DNA of 64,000 bases from Candidatus Nitrosopumilus sp. SW. GTDB taxonomy: Archaea > Thermoproteota > Nitrososphaeria > Nitrososphaerales > Nitrosopumilaceae. Shown piece by piece: positions 21,982-31,039 of the stretch (its first letter is position 1; each line of letters opens with the position of its first letter). The stretch lies in the NCBI RefSeq assembly GCF_006740685.1, contig NZ_CP035425.1:1217687-1281686 (forward strand), written 5' to 3'. The notes under the pieces are model-generated. The model was not told the DNA's origin, ran no database searches, and was given only the letters and a program-made list of their open reading frames with translations. The position numbers were made by a program, and so were the translations under genes.

Positions 21982-23394
21982 ATGAATAAGCGTGTTAGTA
22001 TGCTCTTTACAATTGCAGCAGTAGCTGTAATGGGCGCAACCTTATTCGGAAGCACATACACACAAACCCAGATTACTGGTCAATCCCTTGACATGTCCCA
22101 AATGGACGTCGATGTCATGGATAAAATCAGAAATATGGGAGGTTTACAGCTTGTAATGCCTGAAGCATTCGCAGAAACTGATTGTGGTGTTCTAGAAAAT
22201 TCTGGTAGAAAAGTAGTCGAGTTCAACTTGACTGGTGAAAGTGTTGAACTTCCAATTATGGGAGGAAAAACTTACAACGCCATGACTTTCAGTGGAACAG
22301 TCCCAGGACCAACCCTTAGAGTCACACAAGGTGATGTTGTAAAAATGACACTTGTAATTCCAGATGATGAAGTTACTGGACACGGTAACGACATGCACGC
22401 ATCACAAATGTCAGCAGGAAACTTTGAATCAGTTAATCCTGGTGAAACAAGTCAGTACTGTTACATCGCTGAATCCGCTGGTATTTTCAAATACCATTGT
22501 TCTGGTGTTAAACTCATTGGTATGGACCAACACGTACTTTCCGGCATGTACGGAATTGCAATCGTTGATCCAGCAAATGGTTACAAGAAACTAATGGTTG
22601 AAAAAACAAGTGGCAGTGGTGAACTTGACAGAAAATTCTATGATGCAGATGCATTAGAGTTCCAACTCCAATATAATCAGTTGTACCTTACACCTGAAGG
22701 CAACTATGATGCAGGAGCAATGTTCCAACATCATAACACTGCAACAGTTGTTAACGGAATGCAATTTGGTTATGTACCAAACATGGCTCATAACTTACTC
22801 GTCAATGGCGATGTAAACAAGAACATCTTTGTTGCACAACCATGGAACGGACTTGAACACAAGCAATACCAATCACAACTCTTATTTGTTGAAAATGATC
22901 AACACGTAAGATTATTCGTTGAAAACCAAGGTAACGAACCAGTATTCTTCCACATTGTTGGTGAAATATTGGATAGAGTTGTCCAAGGTAACAGAGTACA
23001 ATCCGCAGCAACTGAAACATGGTTACTCGGTGGCTCACAAGGAATGATTGTTGACTTGGTATTTGATGAACCAGGTGCATATGCAGCAGTAAACCATGAT
23101 TATGCAGCAATTTACACTGGCGCAGCTACAGTCTTTGTAGCAGGTGACCCATTCGGCTTGAACCCAGTTCTAGTTGAGAAAGGAGTTATCCCAGCACCAG
23201 TAGCATCTTATGCATATGCTTTAGGCAACCCAAGTGATGCTGTCCCACCAATGGGAATGAACAGTATTGCTCATCCTGCACTAAACATTCACGGTTTATA
23301 CACTGATGAAGTAGCTTCTGAAATGCAAGCAAGTGGCGATTATGTCGCATTATGGGAAGTAATTCCTGTAGTAGCAGAAATCCTAACTTCTTGA
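21982..23394 (+). CDS. nirK: Copper-containing nitrite reductase-like multicopper protein (NirK, AOA type)
   Basis: A 470-residue secreted cupredoxin-domain protein. It has an N-terminal signal/anchor segment (about residues 5-25), a first cupredoxin domain starting PGPTLRVTQGD, type 2 copper histidine region GHGNDMHASQ, and the type 1 copper site FKYHCSG, then MDQHVLSGM. A second domain gives VFFHIVGEILDRV. This matches NirK of ammonia-oxidising archaea, proposed to reduce nitrite to NO or supply NO to ammonia oxidation. Its reading frame is less AT-rich than its neighbours, as in strongly expressed genes. Confidence 0.88.
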   Translation: MNKRVSMLFTIAAVAVMGATLFGSTYTQTQITGQSLDMSQMDVDVMDKIRNMGGLQLVMPEAFAETDCGVLENSGRKVVEFNLTGESVELPIMGGKTYNAMTFSGTVPGPTLRVTQGDVVKMTLVIPDDEVTGHGNDMHASQMSAGNFESVNPGETSQYCYIAESAGIFKYHCSGVKLIGMDQHVLSGMYGIAIVDPANGYKKLMVEKTSGSGELDRKFYDADALEFQLQYNQLYLTPEGNYDAGAMFQHHNTATVVNGMQFGYVPNMAHNLLVNGDVNKNIFVAQPWNGLEHKQYQSQLLFVENDQHVRLFVENQGNEPVFFHIVGEILDRVVQGNRVQSAATETWLLGGSQGMIVDLVFDEPGAYAAVNHDYAAIYTGAATVFVAGDPFGLNPVLVEKGVIPAPVASYAYALGNPSDAVPPMGMNSIAHPALNIHGLYTDEVASEMQASGDYVALWEVIPVVAEILTS

Positions 23395-23461
23395 TCATTT
23401 AACATCTTTTTCTTTTTATTATTTTGAATGAATTATATTCCGTAGCTCCGTTTTGAATTTC

Positions 23462-24394
23462 ATGGGATTTGATGATTCTGTACTAATCTGTGATGAAGTA
23501 GATCCAATTTTGAATAAAATTTTACAAGATAATGGATTGAAGGTGTCTTATGAACCAGAGATCACTCCTGAACAAATATTAGAAAAAATTTCTGATTACA
23601 ATATTGTAATTGTTAGAAGCAGAACTACTATTACTAAAGAAATGATCGATAAGGCAGATAACTGTAAAATCATTGCACGTGTTGGAGTTGGACTTGATAA
23701 TGTTGATCAAGAAGCTGCCAAAGCAAAGAACATCCGAGTAATCAATGCTGTAGAAGGTGCAATGAACGCCGTTGCTGAATTAGTATTGGGTTTGATGTTA
23801 GCCCTTGCAAGACAAACCGCCAGAGGTGATAGAGGAATTAGAAATGAACAGTGGCTCAAAAAAGAATTGAAAGGAACCGAACTTGCAGGAAAATATCTTG
23901 GAATTATTGGATTAGGAAATATTGGAAAAAGATTGGGAAGGCTTGCACGTGCACTTAACATGAATATTATTGGTTATGATGTTGTTCCAATCGATGAAGA
24001 ATTTTCAAAAGAAGTTGGTTTGATGAAAGCTGATTTGAATACTTTGTTACAAAGTTCTGATTATATCTCAATTCACGTTCCACTATTAGATTCGACTTAT
24101 CATCTCTTAGATGCACAAAAAATGTCTACTATGAAAAAGACTGCCAAAATCATCAACACTTCTAGAGGTGGAGTAGTTGATGAAGATGCACTTTATGACG
24201 CACTCAAAAATGGAACTTTGGGTGGGGCAGCTTTAGATGTATTTGAAAAAGAACCTGCTATTGGAACAAAGTTGGCAGAACTTGATAATGTTATTTTAAC
24301 TCCTCATATTGGAGCTCAAACAAAAGAAGCACAATCTTTGGCTGCAAATGTAATTGCTGAGAAAATCGTCCAAATTTTAAGAGGCGTCATCTAA
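23462..24394 (+). CDS. serA: D-3-phosphoglycerate dehydrogenase
   Basis: A roughly 310-residue D-2-hydroxyacid dehydrogenase that fits the short form of SerA (no ACT domain), the first step of serine synthesis. It shows the NAD-binding GIIGLGNIGKRLGR, the Arg site NTSRGGVVDEDAL, and the catalytic His in LTPHIGAQT. An in-frame TTG nine nt upstream of the chosen ATG is an alternative start. A T-rich stretch (23404-23424) before it may end the nirK message. Confidence 0.85.
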   Translation: MGFDDSVLICDEVDPILNKILQDNGLKVSYEPEITPEQILEKISDYNIVIVRSRTTITKEMIDKADNCKIIARVGVGLDNVDQEAAKAKNIRVINAVEGAMNAVAELVLGLMLALARQTARGDRGIRNEQWLKKELKGTELAGKYLGIIGLGNIGKRLGRLARALNMNIIGYDVVPIDEEFSKEVGLMKADLNTLLQSSDYISIHVPLLDSTYHLLDAQKMSTMKKTAKIINTSRGGVVDEDALYDALKNGTLGGAALDVFEKEPAIGTKLAELDNVILTPHIGAQTKEAQSLAANVIAEKIVQILRGVI

Positions 24395-24496
24395 TCATTC
24401 CTGCGTGATTCTTAAAAATACGCAAAAAAGTTGACTTTTACGTGATTAATTATCGTCTCTTTGTTTTTAACACCAATTTGGAGGAAGTCAATCGTA

Positions 24497-25486
24497 TTGA
24501 ACAATCATAGTATCACTCAATTACAATCTGAGAGATTGAGAAATCTGACCAATGGGAATACTTTGCTAAAAATCTCACTAGGACTGATCTTCTTCACTTT
24601 GCTTTCTTCAGCTTTTGTATATGCTGAAACAATTTCAGTTAATGTGGATGGAACTAGTTACAATGTTGATTATACTGCAACTGGACTGTCCGTATCTGGT
24701 ATCGAATCAGACCCTGATTTCATTTCACTAATTATTACTGTTGATGTGACTGACTCTCCCGGAGTTTTAGATATTACATTTGATAGAACCTTCTTTGATT
24801 CTATCTATGAAGGCGTAGATGATGACTTTATTATTTTGGCTGATGGTGATGAGCCAAACTTTTCAGAAACTGAAACTAATTCTCAAAGCAGAACTTTGAG
24901 CATTGAATTACCTACTGGAACTGAAGAGGTAGAAATCATTGGTTCTGTATTTGGTAGAACCATAGAAGAAACCCCTTCTGGAACTGAGGAAACTCCTGAA
25001 GAAACTGTTTCTGAAAAACAAATTCCTGCAGCATTTGTAGATCCTTCAAAAGATCCAAAGTTCTATGTTGAACGTTATGTTACTGAATCATCCTACAAGG
25101 ATTGGTTTGAAGACAATTATTCTGATTACACTTTCCATGAGGCTTTAGATATCTCAAAATCTGAATTAGACAAACTAATTGCTGAAATTGAAAAAGAAAA
25201 ATCTGAACCTACACCTGTAGAAACTCCAAAAGAACCTACTAAAACAACAGAATGTGGTCCTGGAACAATTCTCAAAAATGGTGTATGTGTTTTAGATGAA
25301 AGATGTGGTCCTGGAACAATTCTCAAAGATGGAATGTGTGTTGCTGAACCTCAAAAATCTTCCCCTGCAAGTACTACTGGACTTGGTAAGGAATTGGGTT
25401 ATGGATTAATTGCAGCATTTATTGTAACTGGAGCAATTGCAATCATCTTGGCATTAATGTCAAAGGCTAGTAAAAGCCGAGATTAA
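24497..25486 (+). CDS. Secreted membrane-anchored protein with repeated CGPGT motif
   Basis: The start is taken at TTG 24497, after a GGAGG box; the frame is open to 24461. The protein has an N-terminal export segment ending near VYAETIS, an Ig-like beta domain (about residues 40-160), an acidic Thr/Glu linker, and a duplicated short Cys motif (CGPGTILKNGVCV and CGPGTILKDGMCV). A C-terminal membrane helix follows (GLIAAFIVTGAIAIILALM). It is likely anchored at the cell surface. There is no known function; the CGPGT repeat is common in thaumarchaeal surface proteins by my recollection. Confidence 0.7.
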   Translation: MNNHSITQLQSERLRNLTNGNTLLKISLGLIFFTLLSSAFVYAETISVNVDGTSYNVDYTATGLSVSGIESDPDFISLIITVDVTDSPGVLDITFDRTFFDSIYEGVDDDFIILADGDEPNFSETETNSQSRTLSIELPTGTEEVEIIGSVFGRTIEETPSGTEETPEETVSEKQIPAAFVDPSKDPKFYVERYVTESSYKDWFEDNYSDYTFHEALDISKSELDKLIAEIEKEKSEPTPVETPKEPTKTTECGPGTILKNGVCVLDERCGPGTILKDGMCVAEPQKSSPASTTGLGKELGYGLIAAFIVTGAIAIILALMSKASKSRD

Positions 25487-25998
25487 TCACAAGTCAAATC
25501 TTCAGCATTCATAATTTCATCAAATTCAAATCCTGAAATTTGTGTAGTTGATGAATATGGAATTATGCCTAGAATTGGCGTTTCAGTTTGAATTACTACC
25601 ACAAACTTGTTGGCATCCATTCTCATTTCCCCTGAGTCAAATGAAAAATCAAAATTCATGAAAATATGTTGTGCTTCTTCAAAATCTTCAGATGAAAAAA
25701 CTCCCTCTTGAATTCCTGACGATGATGGATTAAGTGTTAGAGGTTGAACTACATATGATCCAAGATATCGTTCCATGTAAAATACCGAAACTTCAAATTT
25801 TTCAAATGTCACCCAAAATGGCAGTGTATTGCAAAACTCTGTTTCACCATGATTTAACATTGTAAAAAATGAAAAGATTCCAGGAGAATTCCATCTGTAT
25901 TCTAATTGTTGACTGCCAACAATATTCATTACAGAAAATACAAACGGAGTAACTATTACTATAATTGCAATTATGGTTATGACAGAATATTTGTTCAT
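25483..25998 (-). CDS. Membrane-anchored hypothetical protein
   Basis: A 171-residue protein with one N-terminal hydrophobic helix (SVITIIAIIVIVTPFVFSVM), acting as signal anchor, and a beta-rich outer part with two Cys (about residues 57 and 170). No domain is recognised. It overlaps the upstream gene on the same strand by 4 nt (translation coupling) and the convergent CGPGT gene by 4 nt. Confidence 0.62.
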   Translation of the reverse strand: MNKYSVITIIAIIVIVTPFVFSVMNIVGSQQLEYRWNSPGIFSFFTMLNHGETEFCNTLPFWVTFEKFEVSVFYMERYLGSYVVQPLTLNPSSSGIQEGVFSSEDFEEAQHIFMNFDFSFDSGEMRMDANKFVVVIQTETPILGIIPYSSTTQISGFEFDEIMNAEDLTCD

Positions 25999-26654
25999 AT
26001 CTCATTTCCTGTTTCTTGATTAAGTGATATTATGTTTCTCTCGATGAGATTGTTTACTGCATTAACTAAGTCCTCATCTGAAATCAATTCTTCAAGCCAC
26101 CAGTATCCAACATTTTTCACCCATTCAGGAATTCTTACATCATAAACAGTTGTTTCGTTTATCTCAAAAGGAATTTTGAAAATACCTTGCTCCTCTGTGA
26201 ATTTTTGGAATGCATCAATTAAAAACCCATCTGATATGTTTCCTGAAAGCCAATTTGCCATAATTGGTTTTACTACTTCTGGAATGCATACTTTGTTTTC
26301 ATCAATTAATGTAAATTCTGCTGTTGTTTGTACTCCTTCATATTCAACATCAATGAAATATTTCCCTAATGGAAAAATTTCCTTTTCAAAAGCAACTCTT
26401 GATGGTACTGGATTTTCTAATTCAGTTATTGGAAATGGAATTGCACTACTTCCTTTACCTACTTCATCTCTGATGTGAATTATTGCAGGATTTCCTGTAA
26501 TTTCTGAAACCTTGATTGTATAGAATAATTTCTCACAGTAACTGTATGTTGTTTTTTCCATAATAATCTCTACTGTAGACTCTGCATATGCAGATGGCAA
26601 AACTGTCAAACTAAGTGCCAAAACTGTGGCTATGACTACAGTTGTGACTTTCAT
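25995..26654 (-). CDS. Secreted protein with thaumarchaeal IPEWV-WW C-terminal repeat domain
   Basis: A 219-residue protein with a signal peptide (cleavage after AYA, about residue 24), an Ig-like beta domain, and a C-terminal helical motif IPEWVKNVGYWW followed by LISDEDLVNAVNNLIER. This IPxWVKN-WW unit recurs in many secreted proteins of ammonia-oxidising archaea, often beside cupredoxins. It is coupled to the next gene by a 4-nt overlap. The function is unknown. Confidence 0.68.
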   Translation of the reverse strand: MKVTTVVIATVLALSLTVLPSAYAESTVEIIMEKTTYSYCEKLFYTIKVSEITGNPAIIHIRDEVGKGSSAIPFPITELENPVPSRVAFEKEIFPLGKYFIDVEYEGVQTTAEFTLIDENKVCIPEVVKPIMANWLSGNISDGFLIDAFQKFTEEQGIFKIPFEINETTVYDVRIPEWVKNVGYWWLEELISDEDLVNAVNNLIERNIISLNQETGNEI

Positions 26655-26728
26655 CTTTTTTCTTGTTCCATCTGTTCAATAAAAATCTCAAATCAATTCT
26701 CAGGAATCCTTTTTAACAACTCTGGCGT

Positions 26729-26738
26729 GATTAAATTA
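26729..26738 (+). promoter_or_regulatory. TATA-like element with a motif shared with 24443-24457
   Basis: GCGTGATTAAATTATCG around this point nearly repeats ACGTGATTAATTATCG upstream of the gene at 24497. The TTAAATTA core lies about 25 nt before the hairpin at 26760-26797. It could drive a small RNA or the L15e gene. Confidence 0.35.
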
Positions 26739-26759
26739 TCGAGTTTTCTGCGGAAGCAA

Positions 26760-26797
26760 CTCTTAGAGTGCGTGGAATGTGATGCCCCACTCAAGAG
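26760..26797 (+). ncRNA. Candidate small RNA or hairpin upstream of rpl15e
   Basis: CTCTTAGAGTG (26760-26770) pairs with CACTCAAGAG (26788-26797) with one bulge and a 17-nt loop; the segment is richer in G and C than its surroundings. A TATA-like element lies at the right distance upstream and a TTTTAATT run follows. It may be a small RNA, a terminator for an upstream transcript or a regulatory hairpin. No known RNA family is recognised. Confidence 0.35.
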
Positions 26798-26860
26798 AAT
26801 TTTAATTACTTAGCCGTGCTCAGATTTGTTCGATTTACAGTTATTAAAGGGAGTTTTACT

Positions 26861-27325
26861 ATGCCCGATATGCCTAGTCGTCAAGACCAAGTATGGATCA
26901 GACTCTGGAAGGAAAATGCTCCAGAACTACGTGAACGTATAGTTGGCTGGCGTAAACAAAATGCTATTACTCGTATCGACAAGCCTAGCAGAATACAAAG
27001 AGCAAGAAGATTGGGATACAAAGCAAAACAAGGCATTATTGTTGTTAGAATGAGAGTTGGAACTGGTGGTATGAGAAAACAAAGACCTACTGGTGGTAGA
27101 AGACCAAAACATCTGGGCGTTACCAGAATCAAAGCAGATGACAATATGAAAACTGTTGCTGAACGAAGAGTTAGTGAAAGATATCCAAACATGAAACTTT
27201 TGGGTTCCTACTTTATCTATAAAGATGGAAAACACTATTGGTTTGAAGTCATCTTGGCAGATCCAGATCATCCAAGAGTTGCACAAGATAAAGAATTAAC
27301 TAAACGTATTTCTCAAACAGCATAA
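26861..27325 (+). CDS. rpl15e: Large ribosomal subunit protein eL15 (L15e)
   Basis: A 154-residue protein with the L15e core RARRLGYKAKQGIIVVRMRV, GGRRPKHLGV, AERRVSERYPN and YWFEVILADPDHP. The ATG at 26861 is chosen because GGGAG precedes it by a normal distance; the frame extends upstream to 26816 through residues that do not match the family. It binds 23S rRNA in the large subunit. The next gene begins 1 nt after its stop. Confidence 0.92.
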   Translation: MPDMPSRQDQVWIRLWKENAPELRERIVGWRKQNAITRIDKPSRIQRARRLGYKAKQGIIVVRMRVGTGGMRKQRPTGGRRPKHLGVTRIKADDNMKTVAERRVSERYPNMKLLGSYFIYKDGKHYWFEVILADPDHPRVAQDKELTKRISQTA

Positions 27326-27326
27326 A

Positions 27327-28169
27327 TTGAAAATAATATTCTTCATTCCGTTACTTTTACTTTTGATAGTATCTCCTGTGTTTGGTCAAATATCTGATAA
27401 AACGGGATTACTAACTCGTCTTGATGTAGATACAAGCGGTCATAATTTTGAAGTTGTCACTGTTTCAAATTTTGAGATTTTAGAACATGAGTTTGAAAAA
27501 AATGAAAAGCGCTTAACTCTTTTCATTAAAAGTGGGTTGGAAAATAATCTTGGTGAAGTAACAATCCCAATTAATTTACTTAGTGGTAATTTCACTTTTT
27601 ACATTAATGAAATTGAATCCATTCAAAAATTCAAATCAAATGAAAGAATTTCATTCATAACATTAAATTTTACTGGAATTGGTAATAACAAAATCGATAT
27701 CATTGGAACAGATGCACTTGTTGGCGTAAAAGAAATTGTAGAATCTGTTTCTGATGATGAAGAGACTTATGAAGAGCCTGGTGGTGGATGCTTAATTGCA
27801 ACTGCAACGTTTGGTTCTGAACTGGCACCTCAAGTCCAACAATTAAGAGAGTTAAGAGATAACAAATTGTTAGCAACAGAATCAGGAAAGTCGTTTATCA
27901 CTTTATTCAACACGTTTTACTATTCATTTAGTCCTCAAGTAGCAGATTATCAAAGGGAGCATCCAATCTTCAATGAAATAATCAAAACTGGACTTACTCC
28001 TATGATTACAACTTTGTCTCTAATGAATTACGCAGAAACAGAATCTGAAATTCTATCTATCGGAGTATCGTTAATTCTTCTAAATATTGGAATGTATGTA
28101 GGATTACCCACAATTGTGATTTTAAGAATTAAAAGAATCTCAAATCTATTTTTTGAACATAATCCATAA
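27327..28169 (+). CDS. Secreted protein with CFI-box domain
   Basis: A 280-residue protein with a signal peptide (FIPLLLLLIVSPVFGQ), a beta-rich domain of about 130 residues, and then a CFI-box-like block (GGGCLIATATFGSELAPQVQ followed by LRELRDNKLL), a module of unknown role found in secreted archaeal and bacterial proteins. C-terminal hydrophobic stretches suggest membrane anchoring. It starts with TTG directly after rpl15e, so it may share its message. Confidence 0.72.
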   Translation: MKIIFFIPLLLLLIVSPVFGQISDKTGLLTRLDVDTSGHNFEVVTVSNFEILEHEFEKNEKRLTLFIKSGLENNLGEVTIPINLLSGNFTFYINEIESIQKFKSNERISFITLNFTGIGNNKIDIIGTDALVGVKEIVESVSDDEETYEEPGGGCLIATATFGSELAPQVQQLRELRDNKLLATESGKSFITLFNTFYYSFSPQVADYQREHPIFNEIIKTGLTPMITTLSLMNYAETESEILSIGVSLILLNIGMYVGLPTIVILRIKRISNLFFEHNP

Positions 28170-28238
28170 TCTTGTCCCAACAAAAATCCCAACTGCTGCT
28201 GCAATTAACAATGGAACAATAATTTGTCCTTCTTCCAT
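28146..28238 (-). CDS. Single-helix membrane micro-protein (30 residues)
   Basis: A 30-residue ORF: MEEGQIIVPLLIAAAVGIFV forms one membrane helix and the end is basic (WIMFKK). Such peptides often are small subunits of membrane complexes, but nothing nearby identifies a partner. It overlaps the 3' end of the convergent CFI-box gene by 24 nt, and this overlap lowers confidence. Confidence 0.42.
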   Translation of the reverse strand: MEEGQIIVPLLIAAAVGIFVGTRLWIMFKK

Positions 28239-28310
28239 ATTTTGATTTGTTTTAATTTGAATTAATGTTTTTTACAAATCCTTAAAATTTAGACATCAAA
28301 ATCGAATCTT

Positions 28311-28391
28311 GTGGATAACTCAAAAATCGCTATTATTGGAGGATTTATCACAGCTGTAGCGCTATCTGTTGCTGTTATTCTAATAAGGTAA
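28311..28391 (+). CDS. Single-helix membrane micro-protein (26 residues)
   Basis: A GTG-started 26-residue ORF: DNSKIAIIGGFITAVALSVA followed by VILIR. It is almost entirely one membrane helix. It faces the thioredoxin-fold gene and ends 1 nt from its stop. Called on composition alone; it may be chance. Confidence 0.35.
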   Translation: MDNSKIAIIGGFITAVALSVAVILIR

Positions 28392-28392
28392 C

Positions 28393-29058
28393 CTAGTCTT
28401 CGTTGAGTAGTTTTTGAATCATTGATTCTGCTTGTCCAACTTGCCCAAATGAAACATCTCTTAGAATTCCTTTTCTGTCTACTAGAATGGTTGATGGAGT
28501 TCCTTGTAGTGCAAACTTTTCAAACGTTTCAGCAGAATACTCTTTTGATTTCATATAATCTTTGACTCTTTGTATGATTTGATTTCTGTATTCTTCAGGT
28601 TGTGAGTCAAATTCTGGGATTTGTGGATAGATAAATTGCATTATTTTTTCTTGGCTGATTTCTCCTGTAGTTTTTACCAAATTGTCCATTGCTAAAGGAA
28701 ATGGAATTTTGTATGGCAGTTTGTTTCCTTCTTGTAATTGTCCGCTCATTTGAAATGCACTTTTAGTTTCTCCTATTACCTCTCCTGTTTCTGCAAGCAT
28801 TTTCAAATTATCTAGTGTGTTTTTATCAAAATCCTCAAAAGCAGTTGCAATTCCAATTACTCTTACACCTTCATCTTTGTACTTGTTGTAAATCTCAATT
28901 GCTTCAGGTAATGCATGCATAAAACACCCTGGACAGTTTACTTGGAAGACCTCCACTAGAACAATATGGTCTTTTTCCTGATCAAAATTTGTTGGTGCCC
29001 CTTGAACCCACTCTGAGACCCCAAAATTTGGTACTTTTTCGCCAATTACTGCGCTCAT
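28393..29058 (-). CDS. Thioredoxin-fold peroxiredoxin/TlpA-like protein
   Basis: A 221-residue redoxin: GEKVPNFGVSEWVQG at the start, a CxxC active site in VNCPGCFMHALP, and GTPSTILVDRKGILRDVSFG near the end. No signal peptide is seen, so it acts in the cytoplasm, reducing disulfides or peroxides. A 60-residue insertion after the active-site helix resembles TlpA/ResA-type proteins. Confidence 0.77.
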   Translation of the reverse strand: MSAVIGEKVPNFGVSEWVQGAPTNFDQEKDHIVLVEVFQVNCPGCFMHALPEAIEIYNKYKDEGVRVIGIATAFEDFDKNTLDNLKMLAETGEVIGETKSAFQMSGQLQEGNKLPYKIPFPLAMDNLVKTTGEISQEKIMQFIYPQIPEFDSQPEEYRNQIIQRVKDYMKSKEYSAETFEKFALQGTPSTILVDRKGILRDVSFGQVGQAESMIQKLLNED

Positions 29059-29155
29059 GAGAAATTATCGTATTTTTTCCATTAAATACATACCTCAAAA
29101 ATTTTAGAATTTCTTCTGATTAACTAAATATAGGACACAAAAATCTCAAAAAACG

Positions 29156-29644
29156 TTGCAAGTAGTTACTGATGATCGATTGACACTTTTTGCTGAAATG
29201 GAAAAAAAGTATGAGCAAAAGGATACCGAATACTTTGTAAAACTTTTAGATCATCCGGATTATGTAGTTAGAACAAGAGCCACTTGTATCTTAGTTGATT
29301 TTGGTGGGGAAGATAAAGTCCCCTATATTGCCAAAGTTTTGAAAGATGATGAAAATGAATTGGTAAGACACGAAGCTGCATTTTCTCTAGGGCAAATGTG
29401 CTATTCTAGTTCAGTTCCTCCACTAACTGATGCAACACTCAATGATCCAAGCATGTTTGTTAGACACGAAGCTGCAATTGCATTAGGTGTTGTTGGAAAT
29501 AAAGATGCAAAAGATGCCTTGGAAAAGGCATTAGATGATCCTGATAAACCCGTTGTAGAATCTGCAATTGTTGCACTATCTAATATCGAATTTATGGAAA
29601 AGTTAAGTAAGAATGAGAAGTTTGCAAAGTTAACAGGTGGATGA
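29156..29644 (+). CDS. HEAT-repeat protein (PBS-lyase type)
   Basis: A 162-residue all-helical protein with about four HEAT-like repeats; repeated units read [41 protein letters not shown] and [12 protein letters not shown]. These form a protein-binding scaffold. It starts with TTG. The stop lies 2 nt before the ATG chosen for the cupredoxin gene, which suggests coupled translation and perhaps a role in maturing a copper protein. Confidence 0.75.
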   Translation: MQVVTDDRLTLFAEMEKKYEQKDTEYFVKLLDHPDYVVRTRATCILVDFGGEDKVPYIAKVLKDDENELVRHEAAFSLGQMCYSSSVPPLTDATLNDPSMFVRHEAAIALGVVGNKDAKDALEKALDDPDKPVVESAIVALSNIEFMEKLSKNEKFAKLTGG

Positions 29645-29645
29645 G

Positions 29646-31025
29646 ATGAATTTTTCTTATGGAATTATAGGTGTAGTTGGAGTACTTGTTGCAATATCTA
29701 TTGGATTCATTGCAATGTCTCCTGATGAAATTATTGAACCTAGAGTAGTTGAAGAAAAACCCACTGTTTGTACTATGGAGTGGGATCCCGTATGTGGTAT
29801 TGATGGTGAAACTTATGGTAATTTGTGTATGTTAGAAGCAGCTGATGTAAAATTTGTTCATGATGGTGAATGCAGTATTGATGATCCTATAGTTAAACCG
29901 AAAGTTGAGACTGTGATGCAAGAGATTTCTGTTACTCCTATGCCTTTGCCTCTTTTAGCAACTGAAGGAAGTATATTGGAAATTGAATCTGAGTTTATTG
30001 GTGATGATGGTAAAATAGTCAATCATGTATTTTACACAATTACTGCAACACAAGATGGAAATGAAATCTTGTATGAAGAATCTCATAGACACACAACTGT
30101 TGATGATGCTGGAAATCTAGTTGAAGTATACCCTGTTCATCAAACAACTCCCTTAAGTAATTCTGATGTAGTGATCAAAATTCTAGTTACCGGTCTTGGA
30201 CATGGTGATAATGTTGCAACACCAATTACCACTGAGTATGAAATGATTGTCACTCCAGAATCAAAGGTTGCTGAAGAACTTGACACACAAGTTTTGGGTG
30301 AAGTTACATCTGCAGTTCCTGCTCCTCCACAAACACATGTAGTTGAAACTGCAGAAGGCTCTGGTGGTCCAGGATGTGAGGAAACAAACGAATGTTACTT
30401 GCCATACACAATCACAATATTTGTTGGCGATACTGTTCAATGGAACAATGTTGATACAGCTGCACATACTGTAACTAGTGGTTCAATGCAAGATGGTACT
30501 ACTGGGGTATTTGACTCTAGTTTGTTTATGGCTGGAGAAACTTTTGAATTTACATTTGATAAAACAGGAACTTATGATTACTTTTGTATGGTTCATCCTT
30601 GGATGACTGGTAAAGTAATTGTCAATGAAGTGACTGAAATGGTTGTAATTGAAGAACCAACAGAAGAACCAGTATCAATGGAACCAGAAGCACTTCCTGA
30701 ACCAGAATCTAAATCCAATTTGCCAATGTCATTAACCGTCTCTTCACCTGAAGGTTCAGGTGTTCCTGGATGTGAAGAAACTAACGAATGTTACTTGCCA
30801 TATGAGGCAACTGTGGCAGTTGGTGCAACAGTAACTTGGAGTAATGATGATACTGCAGCTCACACTGTAACAAGTGGAAATATCAATGCGGGTACTACTG
30901 GAGTATTTGATTCAGGATTATTCATGTCTGGCGCAACTTTTGAATTTACATTTGATAAAGCAGGAACTTATGATTACTTTTGTATGGTTCATCCTTGGAT
31001 GACTGGAATTATTCACGTAGAATAA
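29646..31025 (+). CDS. Membrane-anchored Kazal plus two-cupredoxin protein
   Basis: About 459 residues: an N-terminal anchor helix ([18 protein letters not shown]), a Kazal-like disulfide domain ([18 protein letters not shown]), a beta domain, then two similar plastocyanin-type domains. Each cupredoxin keeps type 1 copper ligands: His in AAHTVTSG, and Cys, His and Met in YFCMVHPWM. The domains probably arose by duplication. It should sit outside the membrane and pass electrons between copper enzymes. An in-frame GTG at 29637 is an alternative start. Confidence 0.83.
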   Translation: MNFSYGIIGVVGVLVAISIGFIAMSPDEIIEPRVVEEKPTVCTMEWDPVCGIDGETYGNLCMLEAADVKFVHDGECSIDDPIVKPKVETVMQEISVTPMPLPLLATEGSILEIESEFIGDDGKIVNHVFYTITATQDGNEILYEESHRHTTVDDAGNLVEVYPVHQTTPLSNSDVVIKILVTGLGHGDNVATPITTEYEMIVTPESKVAEELDTQVLGEVTSAVPAPPQTHVVETAEGSGGPGCEETNECYLPYTITIFVGDTVQWNNVDTAAHTVTSGSMQDGTTGVFDSSLFMAGETFEFTFDKTGTYDYFCMVHPWMTGKVIVNEVTEMVVIEEPTEEPVSMEPEALPEPESKSNLPMSLTVSSPEGSGVPGCEETNECYLPYEATVAVGATVTWSNDDTAAHTVTSGNINAGTTGVFDSGLFMSGATFEFTFDKAGTYDYFCMVHPWMTGIIHVE

Positions 31026-31039
31026 TCACAAAAATTTTC

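Noticed and set aside
22802-23110. 102-codon minus-strand frame in nirK
   Set aside because: It is a shadow of the nirK coding sequence.
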